From assembly GCA_016713425.1 (NCBI GenBank), contig JADJPE010000005.1, positions 5,926,501 to 5,990,500 of the forward strand: a stretch of 64,000 nucleotides of DNA, given 5' to 3'. A program made the translations under genes and the position numbers. Positions 42,847 through 51,683 of the stretch are shown here, one piece after another. Source of the DNA: Deltaproteobacteria bacterium. Its GTDB lineage: Bacteria; Myxococcota; Kuafuiibacteriia; Kuafuiibacteriales; Kuafuiibacteriaceae. How positions within the stretch are numbered: the stretch's first letter is position 1; each line of letters begins with the position of its first letter. The notes under the pieces are model-generated. The model did no database searches, had not been told where the DNA came from, and saw nothing but the letters and a program-made list of their open reading frames with translations.

Positions 42847-43956
42847 CTATCCGTCATCAGGCTCCAGCATCTCCCCGGCGACCTGCGACGTTTCTGCGGT
42901 CGGCGGCACGGTCGGCAGCACGGTCGGCAGCACGGTCGGCGGCGCGGTCGGCGGCGCGGTCGGCGGCAACGCCGGCTGCGCGCCCGGCAACGCCCGCGTT
43001 GCCGTTCTGTTCGAGCCCATGATCTCCGCAGCCTCGTTGTCGGTCCGCTGTCGGCGCGGGATCGGAATGCGCCGCCCATCCTTGGCCACCACGACGTTCG
43101 GATGAACCGCACGTGCTTCCTTCAAGAACGGGTCGAGGGACTGATACCGCTGCGAGAAGTGCGTAAGGACGACCAGCTTGGCGCCTGCCTCACGTGCGAT
43201 GATGGCGGCCTGACGGGCCGTCATATGCCCGTGGTCATTGGCCTCCCGTTGCTCAGAGGACAGATATGTCGACTCGATGACCAGCATGTCGACCCCCTCC
43301 GCCAACTCGATGGCCGCACGGCACGGACGCGTGTCCATCACAAACGCAAAGCGTTGCCCGGGACACGGAACACTCACCTCGTCGAGGCGAACGACCTCCC
43401 CCTGGACCTCGACTTCCCCGTTCCGTTGAAGCTCACCGATCGCGCGGCCACGCACGCCGCGCTCGGCGAGCACCTCGGGCAACATCGTCCGTCGATCGCG
43501 CTCCACGAGTCGATAGCCGTACGTGTCCACACCGTGATCAAGGCGACGGCATTCGAGAATCAGGCGCTCGTCCTCGTGGACAACGCCCTCTTGACGAACA
43601 GGGTGAGGGACCAGCTCGGCGACCGCGTGATAGATTGATGCGCGTCGCAATCGGTCGTAGAAGACCTGACCCGACGCCGGGAAATGGATGTGCACCGGGT
43701 GCGGGACCCGGTCGAGCGACAGGCGCTGACTCATCCCAGCGAGCCCAAGGCAATGATCTCCGTGAAAATGGGTGATCATGACCCGGTTGATCGAAGTCGC
43801 CGTAACATCGGCGTAGATCATCTGCCGTTGCGTCCCTTCGCCCGGGTCGAAGAGGATCCCTTCCTCGTCCCAACGAAGCAGGTAACCGTTATGATTTCGG
43901 TATCTTGTGGGGACCTGACTCGAGGTGCCGAGGACGATGAGCTCGCGAACGGACAT
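42847..43956 (-). CDS. rnz: Ribonuclease Z with Pro/Thr repeat tail
   Basis: A 369-residue tRNA 3' endonuclease of the metallo-beta-lactamase fold. The zinc motif THFHGDHCLG is present, with GTSSQVPTRYRNHNGYLL at the N-terminus, the PxKxK-type exosite region, FVMDTRPC and the late VLTHFSQRY. The catalytic part ends near residue 310; the rest is a Pro/Thr/Ala tail made of PPTAPPTVLPT-like repeats encoded by 12-bp units. ATG 43956; longer frames overlap non-coding DNA and the FHA gene. Confidence 0.92.
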   Translation of the reverse strand: MSVRELIVLGTSSQVPTRYRNHNGYLLRWDEEGILFDPGEGTQRQMIYADVTATSINRVMITHFHGDHCLGLAGMSQRLSLDRVPHPVHIHFPASGQVFYDRLRRASIYHAVAELVPHPVRQEGVVHEDERLILECRRLDHGVDTYGYRLVERDRRTMLPEVLAERGVRGRAIGELQRNGEVEVQGEVVRLDEVSVPCPGQRFAFVMDTRPCRAAIELAEGVDMLVIESTYLSSEQREANDHGHMTARQAAIIAREAGAKLVVLTHFSQRYQSLDPFLKEARAVHPNVVVAKDGRRIPIPRRQRTDNEAAEIMGSNRTATRALPGAQPALPPTAPPTAPPTVLPTVLPTVPPTAETSQVAGEMLEPDDG

Positions 43957-44168
43957 GGGCGCAACCGAAAGGCCGACGCATCCCACACCGAGCCGGTCCC
44001 GGGCAACGACTGATGCACAAGAATGCGTTCGGTTGGGAATTCCCGTATCGATTGCTTGATTGGCCCTCGAAAGCGATGGGCCGAGCCCCAGCGAGGGCCC
44101 AGCGGGAGCCCCAGCGGGGAAGGGTTCGAGGGCGGGGCGTACGCGTCGAGGTCGGTCAGCCCGTCGGG

Positions 44169-46451
44169 TCAGCCCGTCGTCTTGAAGATGAAGGGATACT
44201 TCACGACCACGATGCCACCACCTTTGGGTTTCGGAAAGCGCCAGGTTCGGATCTTCGACACCACGCAACGCTCCACCTCAGCGTTCCCGAGTGTCGACTC
44301 GGTCACATCCGCGGACTGCACGGCGCCATCCGCCGAGATCACGAACTTCGTTGCGACTTTCCCGAAGAGACCGGGCGCACGCACGAGTTCCTTCTCGTAG
44401 CAGTATCGGATCTGGGCGATGTGCTGCTTGATCACCCGTCGAATGATCTCTTTGTCGAGGGAGCCCATCACGAGCGGTGAGCCCGCCGAGATGTTGATGT
44501 CCCGCTCGACCTTCTTGCCAATGCCACCGATGCCTTCGCCGTAGCCGGTGCCGCCGCCCCCTCGACCATGCGTACCGAGCGCGCCGAGACCGACGGAGTC
44601 CATGGACAAACCGCCGCCTCCAGGACCTGTCCCGCGCGTGCCGAGACCACCGAGCCCGCTCGCATCACCAATCTCAGCGCCCGTAACCCCGCCCAGAGCA
44701 CCCTTCAGCTCACCGCCGAGCCCGCCGGAACCGAAAAGATAGCTTCGTCCCGTGTTGCCCGTCGCGCCAAAGAGCTTCGAGAGGGTGTTCTTGGCGATCT
44801 CCTTCTTGTCCGGATCGCCTTTGACCGCCATGCGACCCTGTTTCTTGTTCTTGTCGTAGTCGGTGCGGCCAGCCTTGCCTTCGGCACCCTTCGCCTTTGC
44901 GCCAACCTCTCCTGCCTTCAGCTTCGACAGCAGATCGTTCGCCTTGAGCTTCTTCTTCTCCTCCGGCGTCAGTCGAACCTGCGCGAAGCGGTTCGGATTC
45001 TTGAAGATGTCCTCCGTCAACTCGACTTGAGTCCTCGGCGTCGCAAGAAAACTTGCGATCGCGACGGCATGAAAGAAGAAGGCCAAAATCAAGGCGTTCA
45101 GCCATGCGTAGTTGACGGAATCGAATATTCCGAGCGGCAGCACCGTCACCCGCCGGACGTACCGGATCTGGAACGTCAAGTTGCCGTATCGAAGCAGCAA
45201 CGTCTCGGCCGCCTGCAGAGGATAGACGATGCCATCGCCTTCATTGCTCGCCCCGCGCGCCCCTCGGGCGAGATCATCGAGCTCGAAGACCGTTCCATCG
45301 GCGCGCTCCAAGCGCCCCTCAAAAGACTTCGGAATGTGAATCGAATAGGTCGCGCCCGCGCCCTCGCCCCCCATGCGCTCCGCGAAGAGCCACGTACTGC
45401 TCGGAAGGCCCTTCGACGGCACCTCAATGTCGCAGCGAACGACCTTCTGGAACGGGCCAAAACCGCTCACCTTTCGCTCGTCCCCGAGGGTGACCCGAGG
45501 AGCCTTCGATGCGGTCAATGTGTCGATGACCGTATTGAGTCCCCAGATCGTCTTGATCTCGAGCGCCCGCTCACTGTCCGGAACACTCTCCGACGCTAGA
45601 TTGCTTGGCACGGAGCCCCACGGATCGAACGAAACCCTCGATCGCCCCACGGACGAAAACGCGTTCGACGGGGGCACCGACATCGGCGCCACCGACGTTG
45701 ATGGCGCGGCACCCGACATCGGTACACCCGACATCGGCACACTCGACATCGGCGCACCCGACATCGGCACACCTGACATCGGCGCACCCGACATCGACGC
45801 ACTCGACATCGGCGCACCCGACATCGGCACACCCGACATCGGCGCACCCGACATCGGCGCACCCGACATCGGCGCACCCGACATCGGCGCGGCACCTGAT
45901 GCCTGCCAGGGCATCACGGCCGCGCCTTGATACTGCGGCGCATACCCAGAGGGCATCGGCGCGGGTGCAAGCCCGGCCCCGCCGACCGACGACGGCACGG
46001 CAGACATCGGCAAGACCCCCGTCCCTTCGTGGGCCGCGAGTTCTTGTGGTGTTGCCGTCCACAGCTCTGTCGATACCACCCTCGCCGGAGCCGAGGGCGT
46101 TTGAAGAGGGCTCTCCGCCACGAGATCTGCCGTCGCGACCTTCCCTCCCTCTTCGAGGGAGACAACGACGCGAAAATCGCCCAGCGTGAGCTCGTCCTTG
46201 TCGCGCAGTATCTCCTTCGAGATCTTCTGCCCGTTGACGTACGTCCCCTCTGTCGACCCCATGTCGATGATCGAGTGTTGGCTGCCATCACTCGAGGTCT
46301 CGATCACCGCGTGAATCCGCGAGACCTTGTTGTCGTCGAGCCTCAGGTGCGCCGAAGCGAGTCGACCGATCTTGATGATATCTCGATCGAAGTCCTGCTC
46401 ATCGATGAGCTCGGCTCCTCGATAGACACTGAGCTTGAGAAACGACCCCAT
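44169..46451 (-). CDS. FHA/TonB-type protein, GltG/NfsG-like
   Basis: A 760-residue inner-membrane protein of a Glt/Nfs-type machine. The N-terminal FHA domain (about 1-105) has IKIGR, VSRIHAVI and GSTEGTYVNG, so it likely binds phosphothreonine. A long MSGAP pentapeptide tract follows (about 185-255), a middle beta domain, one membrane segment (LNALILAFFFHAVAIASFL), a Lys/Gly-rich periplasmic linker, and an AgmX/TonB-like C-terminal domain (VATKFVISADGAVQSADV, CVVSKIRTWRFPKP). Last gene of the six-gene operon. FHA, membrane helix and TonB domain in this order match GltG/NfsG of Myxococcus. Confidence 0.88.
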   Translation of the reverse strand: MGSFLKLSVYRGAELIDEQDFDRDIIKIGRLASAHLRLDDNKVSRIHAVIETSSDGSQHSIIDMGSTEGTYVNGQKISKEILRDKDELTLGDFRVVVSLEEGGKVATADLVAESPLQTPSAPARVVSTELWTATPQELAAHEGTGVLPMSAVPSSVGGAGLAPAPMPSGYAPQYQGAAVMPWQASGAAPMSGAPMSGAPMSGAPMSGVPMSGAPMSSASMSGAPMSGVPMSGAPMSSVPMSGVPMSGAAPSTSVAPMSVPPSNAFSSVGRSRVSFDPWGSVPSNLASESVPDSERALEIKTIWGLNTVIDTLTASKAPRVTLGDERKVSGFGPFQKVVRCDIEVPSKGLPSSTWLFAERMGGEGAGATYSIHIPKSFEGRLERADGTVFELDDLARGARGASNEGDGIVYPLQAAETLLLRYGNLTFQIRYVRRVTVLPLGIFDSVNYAWLNALILAFFFHAVAIASFLATPRTQVELTEDIFKNPNRFAQVRLTPEEKKKLKANDLLSKLKAGEVGAKAKGAEGKAGRTDYDKNKKQGRMAVKGDPDKKEIAKNTLSKLFGATGNTGRSYLFGSGGLGGELKGALGGVTGAEIGDASGLGGLGTRGTGPGGGGLSMDSVGLGALGTHGRGGGGTGYGEGIGGIGKKVERDINISAGSPLVMGSLDKEIIRRVIKQHIAQIRYCYEKELVRAPGLFGKVATKFVISADGAVQSADVTESTLGNAEVERCVVSKIRTWRFPKPKGGGIVVVKYPFIFKTTG
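45707..45892 (-). repeat. 15-bp tandem repeat encoding MSGAP units
   Basis: About twelve 15-bp units, plus-strand consensus GGCGCACCCGACATC, encode MSGAP with variants MSGVP, MSSAS and MSSVP. It is in frame and lies in the linker after the FHA domain. Confidence 0.9.
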
Positions 46452-46473
46452 GCGCAACTCCTTACCTAGAGCT

Positions 46474-46809
46474 CTAGAGCTTCGTCACCGAGTTCAAGAT
46501 CTGAACCCTGAAGTCCTCGCGAATCCGAATGAGATTGGAGTGACGAAGACGCTTTCGGGCCTCGACGTACGCGCCGTCTGGGCGCATCAAATCACCATCG
46601 ATGGTGTCGTCGTCGAACGAGATGACCGTCTTCTTCTTGTACACGACGCCGTCTTCGCCTTCTTCCTGCGCTCTCGCCGTGGCCACCCCGAACACCAGGA
46701 CCAAGGTCGCCGCCCCGAGCGACACGACCCATCTTCTCCCGTATCTGCCGGATCTTCCGGATCTGCCGGAACGATCAGGACGATGTGGACGTTCTGTACG
46801 GTTCAACAC
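46474..46809 (-). CDS. Small exported protein, GltF/NfsF position
   Basis: About 111 residues (TTG 46809) or 83 (GTG 46725, with GGAG 10 nt upstream). A signal segment (VVSLGAATLVLVFGVATARAQ) precedes a short acidic/basic mature domain containing KKKTVISFDDDTIDGDL and RHSNLIRIREDFRVQIL. The longer start adds an Arg/Ser/Gly repeat n-region. It is 22 bp upstream of the FHA gene and occupies the F slot of the Glt/Nfs order; sequence-level homology to GltF is not something I can confirm. Confidence 0.75.
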   Translation of the reverse strand: MLNRTERPHRPDRSGRSGRSGRYGRRWVVSLGAATLVLVFGVATARAQEEGEDGVVYKKKTVISFDDDTIDGDLMRPDGAYVEARKRLRHSNLIRIREDFRVQILNSVTKL

Positions 46810-46916
46810 CCGCTCACCTCACGTGCTCGCATTCTAACGCTCGATGGGAGGTCGGAGCCAAAGCGCCCGCGCGCCCCTCCACTCCGACAACAACGCCTCC
46901 CTCTGGGTTCCATGGG

Positions 46917-48410
46917 CTAGTCAAAGCCGGCGTCTTCCGCTCGAGGCAAGGGCTCCGCGGCCGGCGGCTTGCGATTACGGGACTTTCTACGCTTCTTCCC
47001 CGTCTTCTTCGATGGCTCCTGGGCCTTCGGCTCCGGGTCTGTCTGGGGCTCCGATGCCTCACCCTGGTTGTCTTCGGCGCCCGATGCCCCACCCGCATCG
47101 GCGCCCGGGCCGCCTTCCGCGGGCGGAGCGCCCTCGCCCTCCGCCGGGGCAGCGGCCTCGGAGGCCTTAGCCTTCTTGGCCTCCTCCTCGGCCAGCTTGC
47201 GGTCGATCTCCTCCTGGCGCGCCATCTCGGCTTCCATCCGTTTCTCTTCTTCGGCCATCGCCTTGAGCTGGTCGATCTCCTCGAGCATCTTGAACACGTC
47301 GTCGCTCGAGCTCTCGGCGAGCTGGAGATAACGCTTGAGCTGGTCTCGCGCGTCATCAAGCCGCCTCATGTTTCGGAGATAGAGGACACCGAGATTGTAA
47401 TGAGCCTCAGGGGCTGGCTGACTCCCCGCGACCTCGATCGCTCGCAAATACGCCTTCTCGGCATCTTCGAACTGGCCGCTTCCTTTGTAAGCGACGCCAA
47501 GATTCACGAACGCCGCGAGGTTCTTCGGATCGACCTCGACAATGGCACGATAGTTGTCGATCGCCTTGCGGAAGTCTTTGTATCCAAGCGAAATCTCCGC
47601 GATGTGAAATCGTGCGTCGATGCGCTTCGGATCGCTGGCCACGGCCCGCTCAAACTCGTTCAACGCCCCCCCGCGGTCCGACTCAGCGCTGGCGACCATA
47701 CCCAGCGCGTAGTGAAGGCATGCGACATCCTTTTCGATCTTCAGTCCTTGCGCAGCGACGAGACGCGCGCGGAGCAGATCCTTCTGCTCGAGTGCAACCT
47801 GGGCCAGTACGCAGTAGGCCGTGAGGTTCGTCGGCGCATAGGTGAGCGCTTCTTCCGAGAGCCTGACCGCCGTGTCGAGATCGCCCTCGCCAACCGCTTG
47901 CATCGCCAGCACCGCACGTGCCTGCGCCGCCGCCGGATCGCGCTCGACGAGTCCGCGCAGCATCTGGAGCGCCTCAGCATTTCGTCCCGCCCGCATGGCC
48001 ATCACCGCGAGATTTTCCTGCGCTTCTCGCAGGCTGGGATTTGCCTCGAAGGCGCGAGAATAGGCGCCCTCGGCCTCTTTTGGGCGCCCGGTCTCTTCGT
48101 AGGCGACGCCCAGGTTGTACCAAGCGAGCGCGTAGCGCGGGTGCTTTTGGACCACGAACTCCATGCGTGCCGCCACGTCACCAAAATCGGTCGAGCCATC
48201 CCCCGTCTTCTCTTTGATGGCCGCCACTTGCGCATCAAAGTCGATCGCCGCTTGATGATCACTGCCGCCGCTCGACGCGACGGCTCCGGGTCCCGTGGCT
48301 CGCCCTGCTCCGGCAGGTCCGGACGAAGTCCCGCCCGAGGCGCATCCGGTGAGCGTCCACAGATTGAGCACCCACAGGGTCGTCAGAGTGAGTAAGCCGC
48401 AGCGCTTCAT
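46917..48410 (-). CDS. TPR lipoprotein, GltE/NfsE (AglT)-like
   Basis: A 497-residue outer-membrane-type lipoprotein: lipobox LTGC near residue 23, then about eight TPR repeats (for example YALAWYNLGVAYEETGRPKE) to residue 375, then a charged coiled coil (EEEKRMEAEMARQEEIDRKL) and an Ala/Pro/Glu tail ending in a Lys/Arg-rich segment. ATG 48410 has GGAGG upstream and overlaps the preceding stop (ATGA), showing coupling to the D gene. Position and architecture match AglT/GltE. Confidence 0.87.
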   Translation of the reverse strand: MKRCGLLTLTTLWVLNLWTLTGCASGGTSSGPAGAGRATGPGAVASSGGSDHQAAIDFDAQVAAIKEKTGDGSTDFGDVAARMEFVVQKHPRYALAWYNLGVAYEETGRPKEAEGAYSRAFEANPSLREAQENLAVMAMRAGRNAEALQMLRGLVERDPAAAQARAVLAMQAVGEGDLDTAVRLSEEALTYAPTNLTAYCVLAQVALEQKDLLRARLVAAQGLKIEKDVACLHYALGMVASAESDRGGALNEFERAVASDPKRIDARFHIAEISLGYKDFRKAIDNYRAIVEVDPKNLAAFVNLGVAYKGSGQFEDAEKAYLRAIEVAGSQPAPEAHYNLGVLYLRNMRRLDDARDQLKRYLQLAESSSDDVFKMLEEIDQLKAMAEEEKRMEAEMARQEEIDRKLAEEEAKKAKASEAAAPAEGEGAPPAEGGPGADAGGASGAEDNQGEASEPQTDPEPKAQEPSKKTGKKRRKSRNRKPPAAEPLPRAEDAGFD

Positions 48411-51400
48411 CGCGTGGCCTCCTCCTTCTTGTCCGCCGAGACCCCGTTGTTCGCGATCTCCGTCGATTGCCGATGCTGCTCGAGCTCCAGGATCAACCCA
48501 TTGGCGCGGAGCCCCTCGAGGCCGGACCTCGGCTGGAACGCCATCCGCTTCTCCACCATCGCCGGAAACGCATCCGGTGCGAGCTTCTCGAGCGCCTTCA
48601 CACACTTCGTCGAGTACTCGGTGAAGGCGTTCAGCTCGTTCGACTTCTGCACACACGTTTGATACGCGGCGAAGGCCGCTTCACGCGCCGGACCGGCCTT
48701 CTGCTCGATGCCCTCTTTGACCAACCCGCACACCTCGTCAGTCACGCCGCGCGGGCACGGGACAGCCGTCAAGTCCTGAGCAAACTCGTCCCAAGTTCGC
48801 GCGATGCCGTAGAGTGCCGCGATCGTCGACTCGGCCTGCTGAAACTCGGTTACGACCTTCGTATAGGCGTTCTTGAGCTTCTCTCTTGCCCGCGCCTTCT
48901 CGTCGAGCGACCGCTGAAAAGGCGTCGGATTGGTGAGGCTCGGCGTCACGATTCTCACTCGTTGGTAGTCACGGAAGTTCGCGTCGACCATCTTGAACGC
49001 GACCATCGACGCGTGCCGAAGCGCATTCGGTGGAATCTCGCGTCCCTTTCGCTTGCGCCACTTGTACGTTCCGAGGAGAGAACTCTCGATCTTCTCCGCC
49101 TTCGACGCCTGACGAAGCTTGTCCGCTCGAAGCTCAGCCTCACGCGCGAGCGCATCCCAGAACGTGGGCTCCTCGGAGAACTGCTTCGCGAACTCCGCGT
49201 ATCGATCGGCGGCTTCCCGATATCGCCCGGCGCGATCGAGATCGCGCGCGATCGCATAGTAGATGTCGGCGGCTTCTTTCTGGGCGCCCTTGTCCTTGCC
49301 GAACTTCTTCAGATAGTCGAGCCGAAGCGTCGCCGCTTTCTTGACGGCGCCGGTGCCCGCGTAGAAGACAGCCGCGTTGTAGAGCGCGTCTCTCGAGCGC
49401 GGATCGGCTTTGTAAGACTCGGCAAACGCGAGATACGCTTTCGCGGCTTCGCGATACTGTGCGCGGTCGGCATACGACTTCGCGATATGGAAGCTGACGT
49501 CGGCCCCTAGGGGCGAGTCTTTGTACTCGGCCAGGAGCTTCAGGCGGAGCTCATCGGCCCTTGGCTTCTGCCCGGCCCGATCCCAGGCCACCGCGGCGTT
49601 GAACACGGCCTTGTCCGCGTTCGCACTCCGTGGGAACTCGGTAAAGAACTCCTCATACGCTTGCGCGACAAGCCGAACGTCCCCCTTCTCCTTCTCGACC
49701 CGCTCCTGGAGCAACTGAGCCAGCGAAAACTTCGCATACTCACTCGCCTCCGACAGATCCTTGAGGAGCCGCGGCCGGTCTTTCGTGAGCGCCGGAAGCT
49801 TCAAGTATCGCGTCGTGTAGTCGTACAGACTCTGCCAGTCCTTCTTCGCGTTGAAGATGTCGGCCACCAAGTTCGCTGCGTACTCGGCCTCCTCGGCCTC
49901 TGGTGCTTGCGTCGTGATGTCATCGAATCTTTTGACCGCCTCTTCGAAGTGGTTGTAATCGTAATAGATCTTGCCGGCCTTGAACTTCACGGCGATCAGC
50001 TTATCGGCCTTGTCGGGCGGAACGAACTGAACGTAGCGATCACAGGCATCGATAAGACGCTGCTTCTCCTTATCGATCGGCTGCGCAACATCGGTTGCCT
50101 TTGGGCGCTTGATATCGAGATCCTTGAGATGTTCCTCGATCGCCAGAATGTTGTCGTTCGCCGCGTCGATGAGGTATTTGCCTTTCGGATCGGCCTTAAC
50201 CGTCGCCTCGTAGTAGCGCGCCGCCTCATCGTACTTCTCCAGCTTGTAGAACAAGTCCGCGAGCTGAAAGGTCATTTCGTAGGCGTATTTCGAGCCGGGG
50301 AAGAGCTTCAGGTAGTCAGAGTACATGGTCATCGCGTCCGCGTACCATTCCTTGCTGCGCAGCTTCATCGCCGTGCGATTCCAGACCTGGGCAAGCTTTC
50401 TGATCGTGACCTCAGCCTGAACGCCCGCCTCTTGGATATTCTCGCGGGCTTCTTTGCCCGCATCCGTGTCGGCGGCCATCGACTCGACCCGTTGCTTCGT
50501 CGCTTCATAGACTTCGACCAGCCGTCGGCTCTCGAGGATCACGCGCTTTCGATCTTGGGTGGTCGAGACCAGGTCGACGACGCGTCCCTGGAAAAAAGGA
50601 TTCCGACTGTTGTTTGGGTCCAGTTCAATGAGCTGTCGATACAAGCTGGCCGACTCTTCGAAGTGCCCCTCGTCGAACCATATGCCTGCGAGCTGTGCGA
50701 CCAGCTCGAGACACGCCTTGCTCGCGCACGTATCTTCAGCCAGAAGATGCGCCATGACGAACTTCGCACGCTTCGGGTCGCCAATGTGTGAGTAGGTTCG
50801 GACGTAGTCTTTTTGCGCCTCCCGCCCGAGGGCGATCTTGTTTTCGCCCGACATATCTTCCGCGAGCTGCGAGTAGAAGACGGTGGCCTCGAATTTCCGC
50901 AGAGCCTTAGCCCAATCCGACTTGTTGTAGTAGCACCACGCCTGCTTGTAGAGGGCGAAACCATAGACGCGCGACCGCTTGTTCTCGGCGGCTTTCTCGT
51001 AGCTCTTGAGCGCCTTGTCGACGTTCCCCTCGTTGAAGTAGTACTCGCCGAAGGCGATCCACGCTTCGGAGACCAAAGGGCTGTCGCGGAAGTTTCGGAT
51101 GAGGTCGGCGTACACGGTGATCGAATCCTTGAACCGCCCTTCATTCCAGTGGCTCTGGCCGAGCGCGAAGAGGACCTCTGGGATCCGGGTGTACTTTGGG
51201 TAGCGCTCGCGAATCTCTTGATAAAGCGCCACCGCTTGCTGGGACCAGGCCTTGGACTCCTTCGTGTAGTTCTTCTTCTCGCGGAGGAAGTTGGCTCTTT
51301 CCCCTTCATCCTTCGCGTTGGTCGACTTGTCGTCGGCATCCTGAGCCAAGAAGAAGAACGCGCGCGACTTCTCGAAGTACAACTCGGCCATGCGAAACTT

Positions 51401-51664
51401 GAGGTCAGGCATCTCCTTCTCGGAGGGTCCGAGATCGATGAGTCGCTTGAGGCCCGAGATCTGCTCCTCGCGCTTCTCGGCAACCATCAACTCGACCTTC
51501 TTGCGAAACCGGTCGTACTCAAGCGCCGGGCGGCCCTGCGTCTTCTTCTGAATCTTGGCTTGAGCGCTGCGCCCTCTCCGCTTCGGCTTGGCCTCAGACG
51601 GCAAAGACCAGGCGACAAAGCCGAGAATCAAGACGCCTGCACAGGTACGGATCAAGTACTTCAT
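48407..51664 (-). CDS. Large periplasmic TPR protein, GltD/NfsD (AgmU)-like
   Basis: A 1085-residue protein with an N-terminal signal segment (AGVLILGFVAWSLPSEA), a basic stretch, and then almost entirely TPR/Sel1-like helical hairpins (ALGQSHWNEGRFKDSITVYA; AWCYYNKSDWAKALRKFEA). ATG 51664 gives the signal peptide; the 17 extra upstream codons overlap the C gene. Its size and repeat content match the D component (AgmU/GltD, NfsD), thought to scaffold the periplasmic part of the machine. Coupled to E by an ATGA overlap. Confidence 0.87.
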   Translation of the reverse strand: MKYLIRTCAGVLILGFVAWSLPSEAKPKRRGRSAQAKIQKKTQGRPALEYDRFRKKVELMVAEKREEQISGLKRLIDLGPSEKEMPDLKFRMAELYFEKSRAFFFLAQDADDKSTNAKDEGERANFLREKKNYTKESKAWSQQAVALYQEIRERYPKYTRIPEVLFALGQSHWNEGRFKDSITVYADLIRNFRDSPLVSEAWIAFGEYYFNEGNVDKALKSYEKAAENKRSRVYGFALYKQAWCYYNKSDWAKALRKFEATVFYSQLAEDMSGENKIALGREAQKDYVRTYSHIGDPKRAKFVMAHLLAEDTCASKACLELVAQLAGIWFDEGHFEESASLYRQLIELDPNNSRNPFFQGRVVDLVSTTQDRKRVILESRRLVEVYEATKQRVESMAADTDAGKEARENIQEAGVQAEVTIRKLAQVWNRTAMKLRSKEWYADAMTMYSDYLKLFPGSKYAYEMTFQLADLFYKLEKYDEAARYYEATVKADPKGKYLIDAANDNILAIEEHLKDLDIKRPKATDVAQPIDKEKQRLIDACDRYVQFVPPDKADKLIAVKFKAGKIYYDYNHFEEAVKRFDDITTQAPEAEEAEYAANLVADIFNAKKDWQSLYDYTTRYLKLPALTKDRPRLLKDLSEASEYAKFSLAQLLQERVEKEKGDVRLVAQAYEEFFTEFPRSANADKAVFNAAVAWDRAGQKPRADELRLKLLAEYKDSPLGADVSFHIAKSYADRAQYREAAKAYLAFAESYKADPRSRDALYNAAVFYAGTGAVKKAATLRLDYLKKFGKDKGAQKEAADIYYAIARDLDRAGRYREAADRYAEFAKQFSEEPTFWDALAREAELRADKLRQASKAEKIESSLLGTYKWRKRKGREIPPNALRHASMVAFKMVDANFRDYQRVRIVTPSLTNPTPFQRSLDEKARAREKLKNAYTKVVTEFQQAESTIAALYGIARTWDEFAQDLTAVPCPRGVTDEVCGLVKEGIEQKAGPAREAAFAAYQTCVQKSNELNAFTEYSTKCVKALEKLAPDAFPAMVEKRMAFQPRSGLEGLRANGLILELEQHRQSTEIANNGVSADKKEEATR

Positions 51665-51683
51665 CTTCCGCCGGAACTCCGTT

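Noticed and set aside
43957..44268. N-terminal extension of RNase Z to 44268
   Set aside because: The RNase Z fold starts at MSVRELIVLGTSSQ; the extra 104 codons overlap the end of the FHA gene and have no family features.
46785..48395. Plus-strand frame of 536 codons opposite the TPR lipoprotein gene
   Set aside because: It is a mirror of a TPR gene in GC-rich DNA with no signal or family features; the minus-strand gene has a lipobox, TPRs and coupled starts.
49661..50791. Plus-strand frame of 376 codons opposite the large TPR gene
   Set aside because: Leu/Arg/Val-rich shadow of the minus-strand TPR coding sequence.
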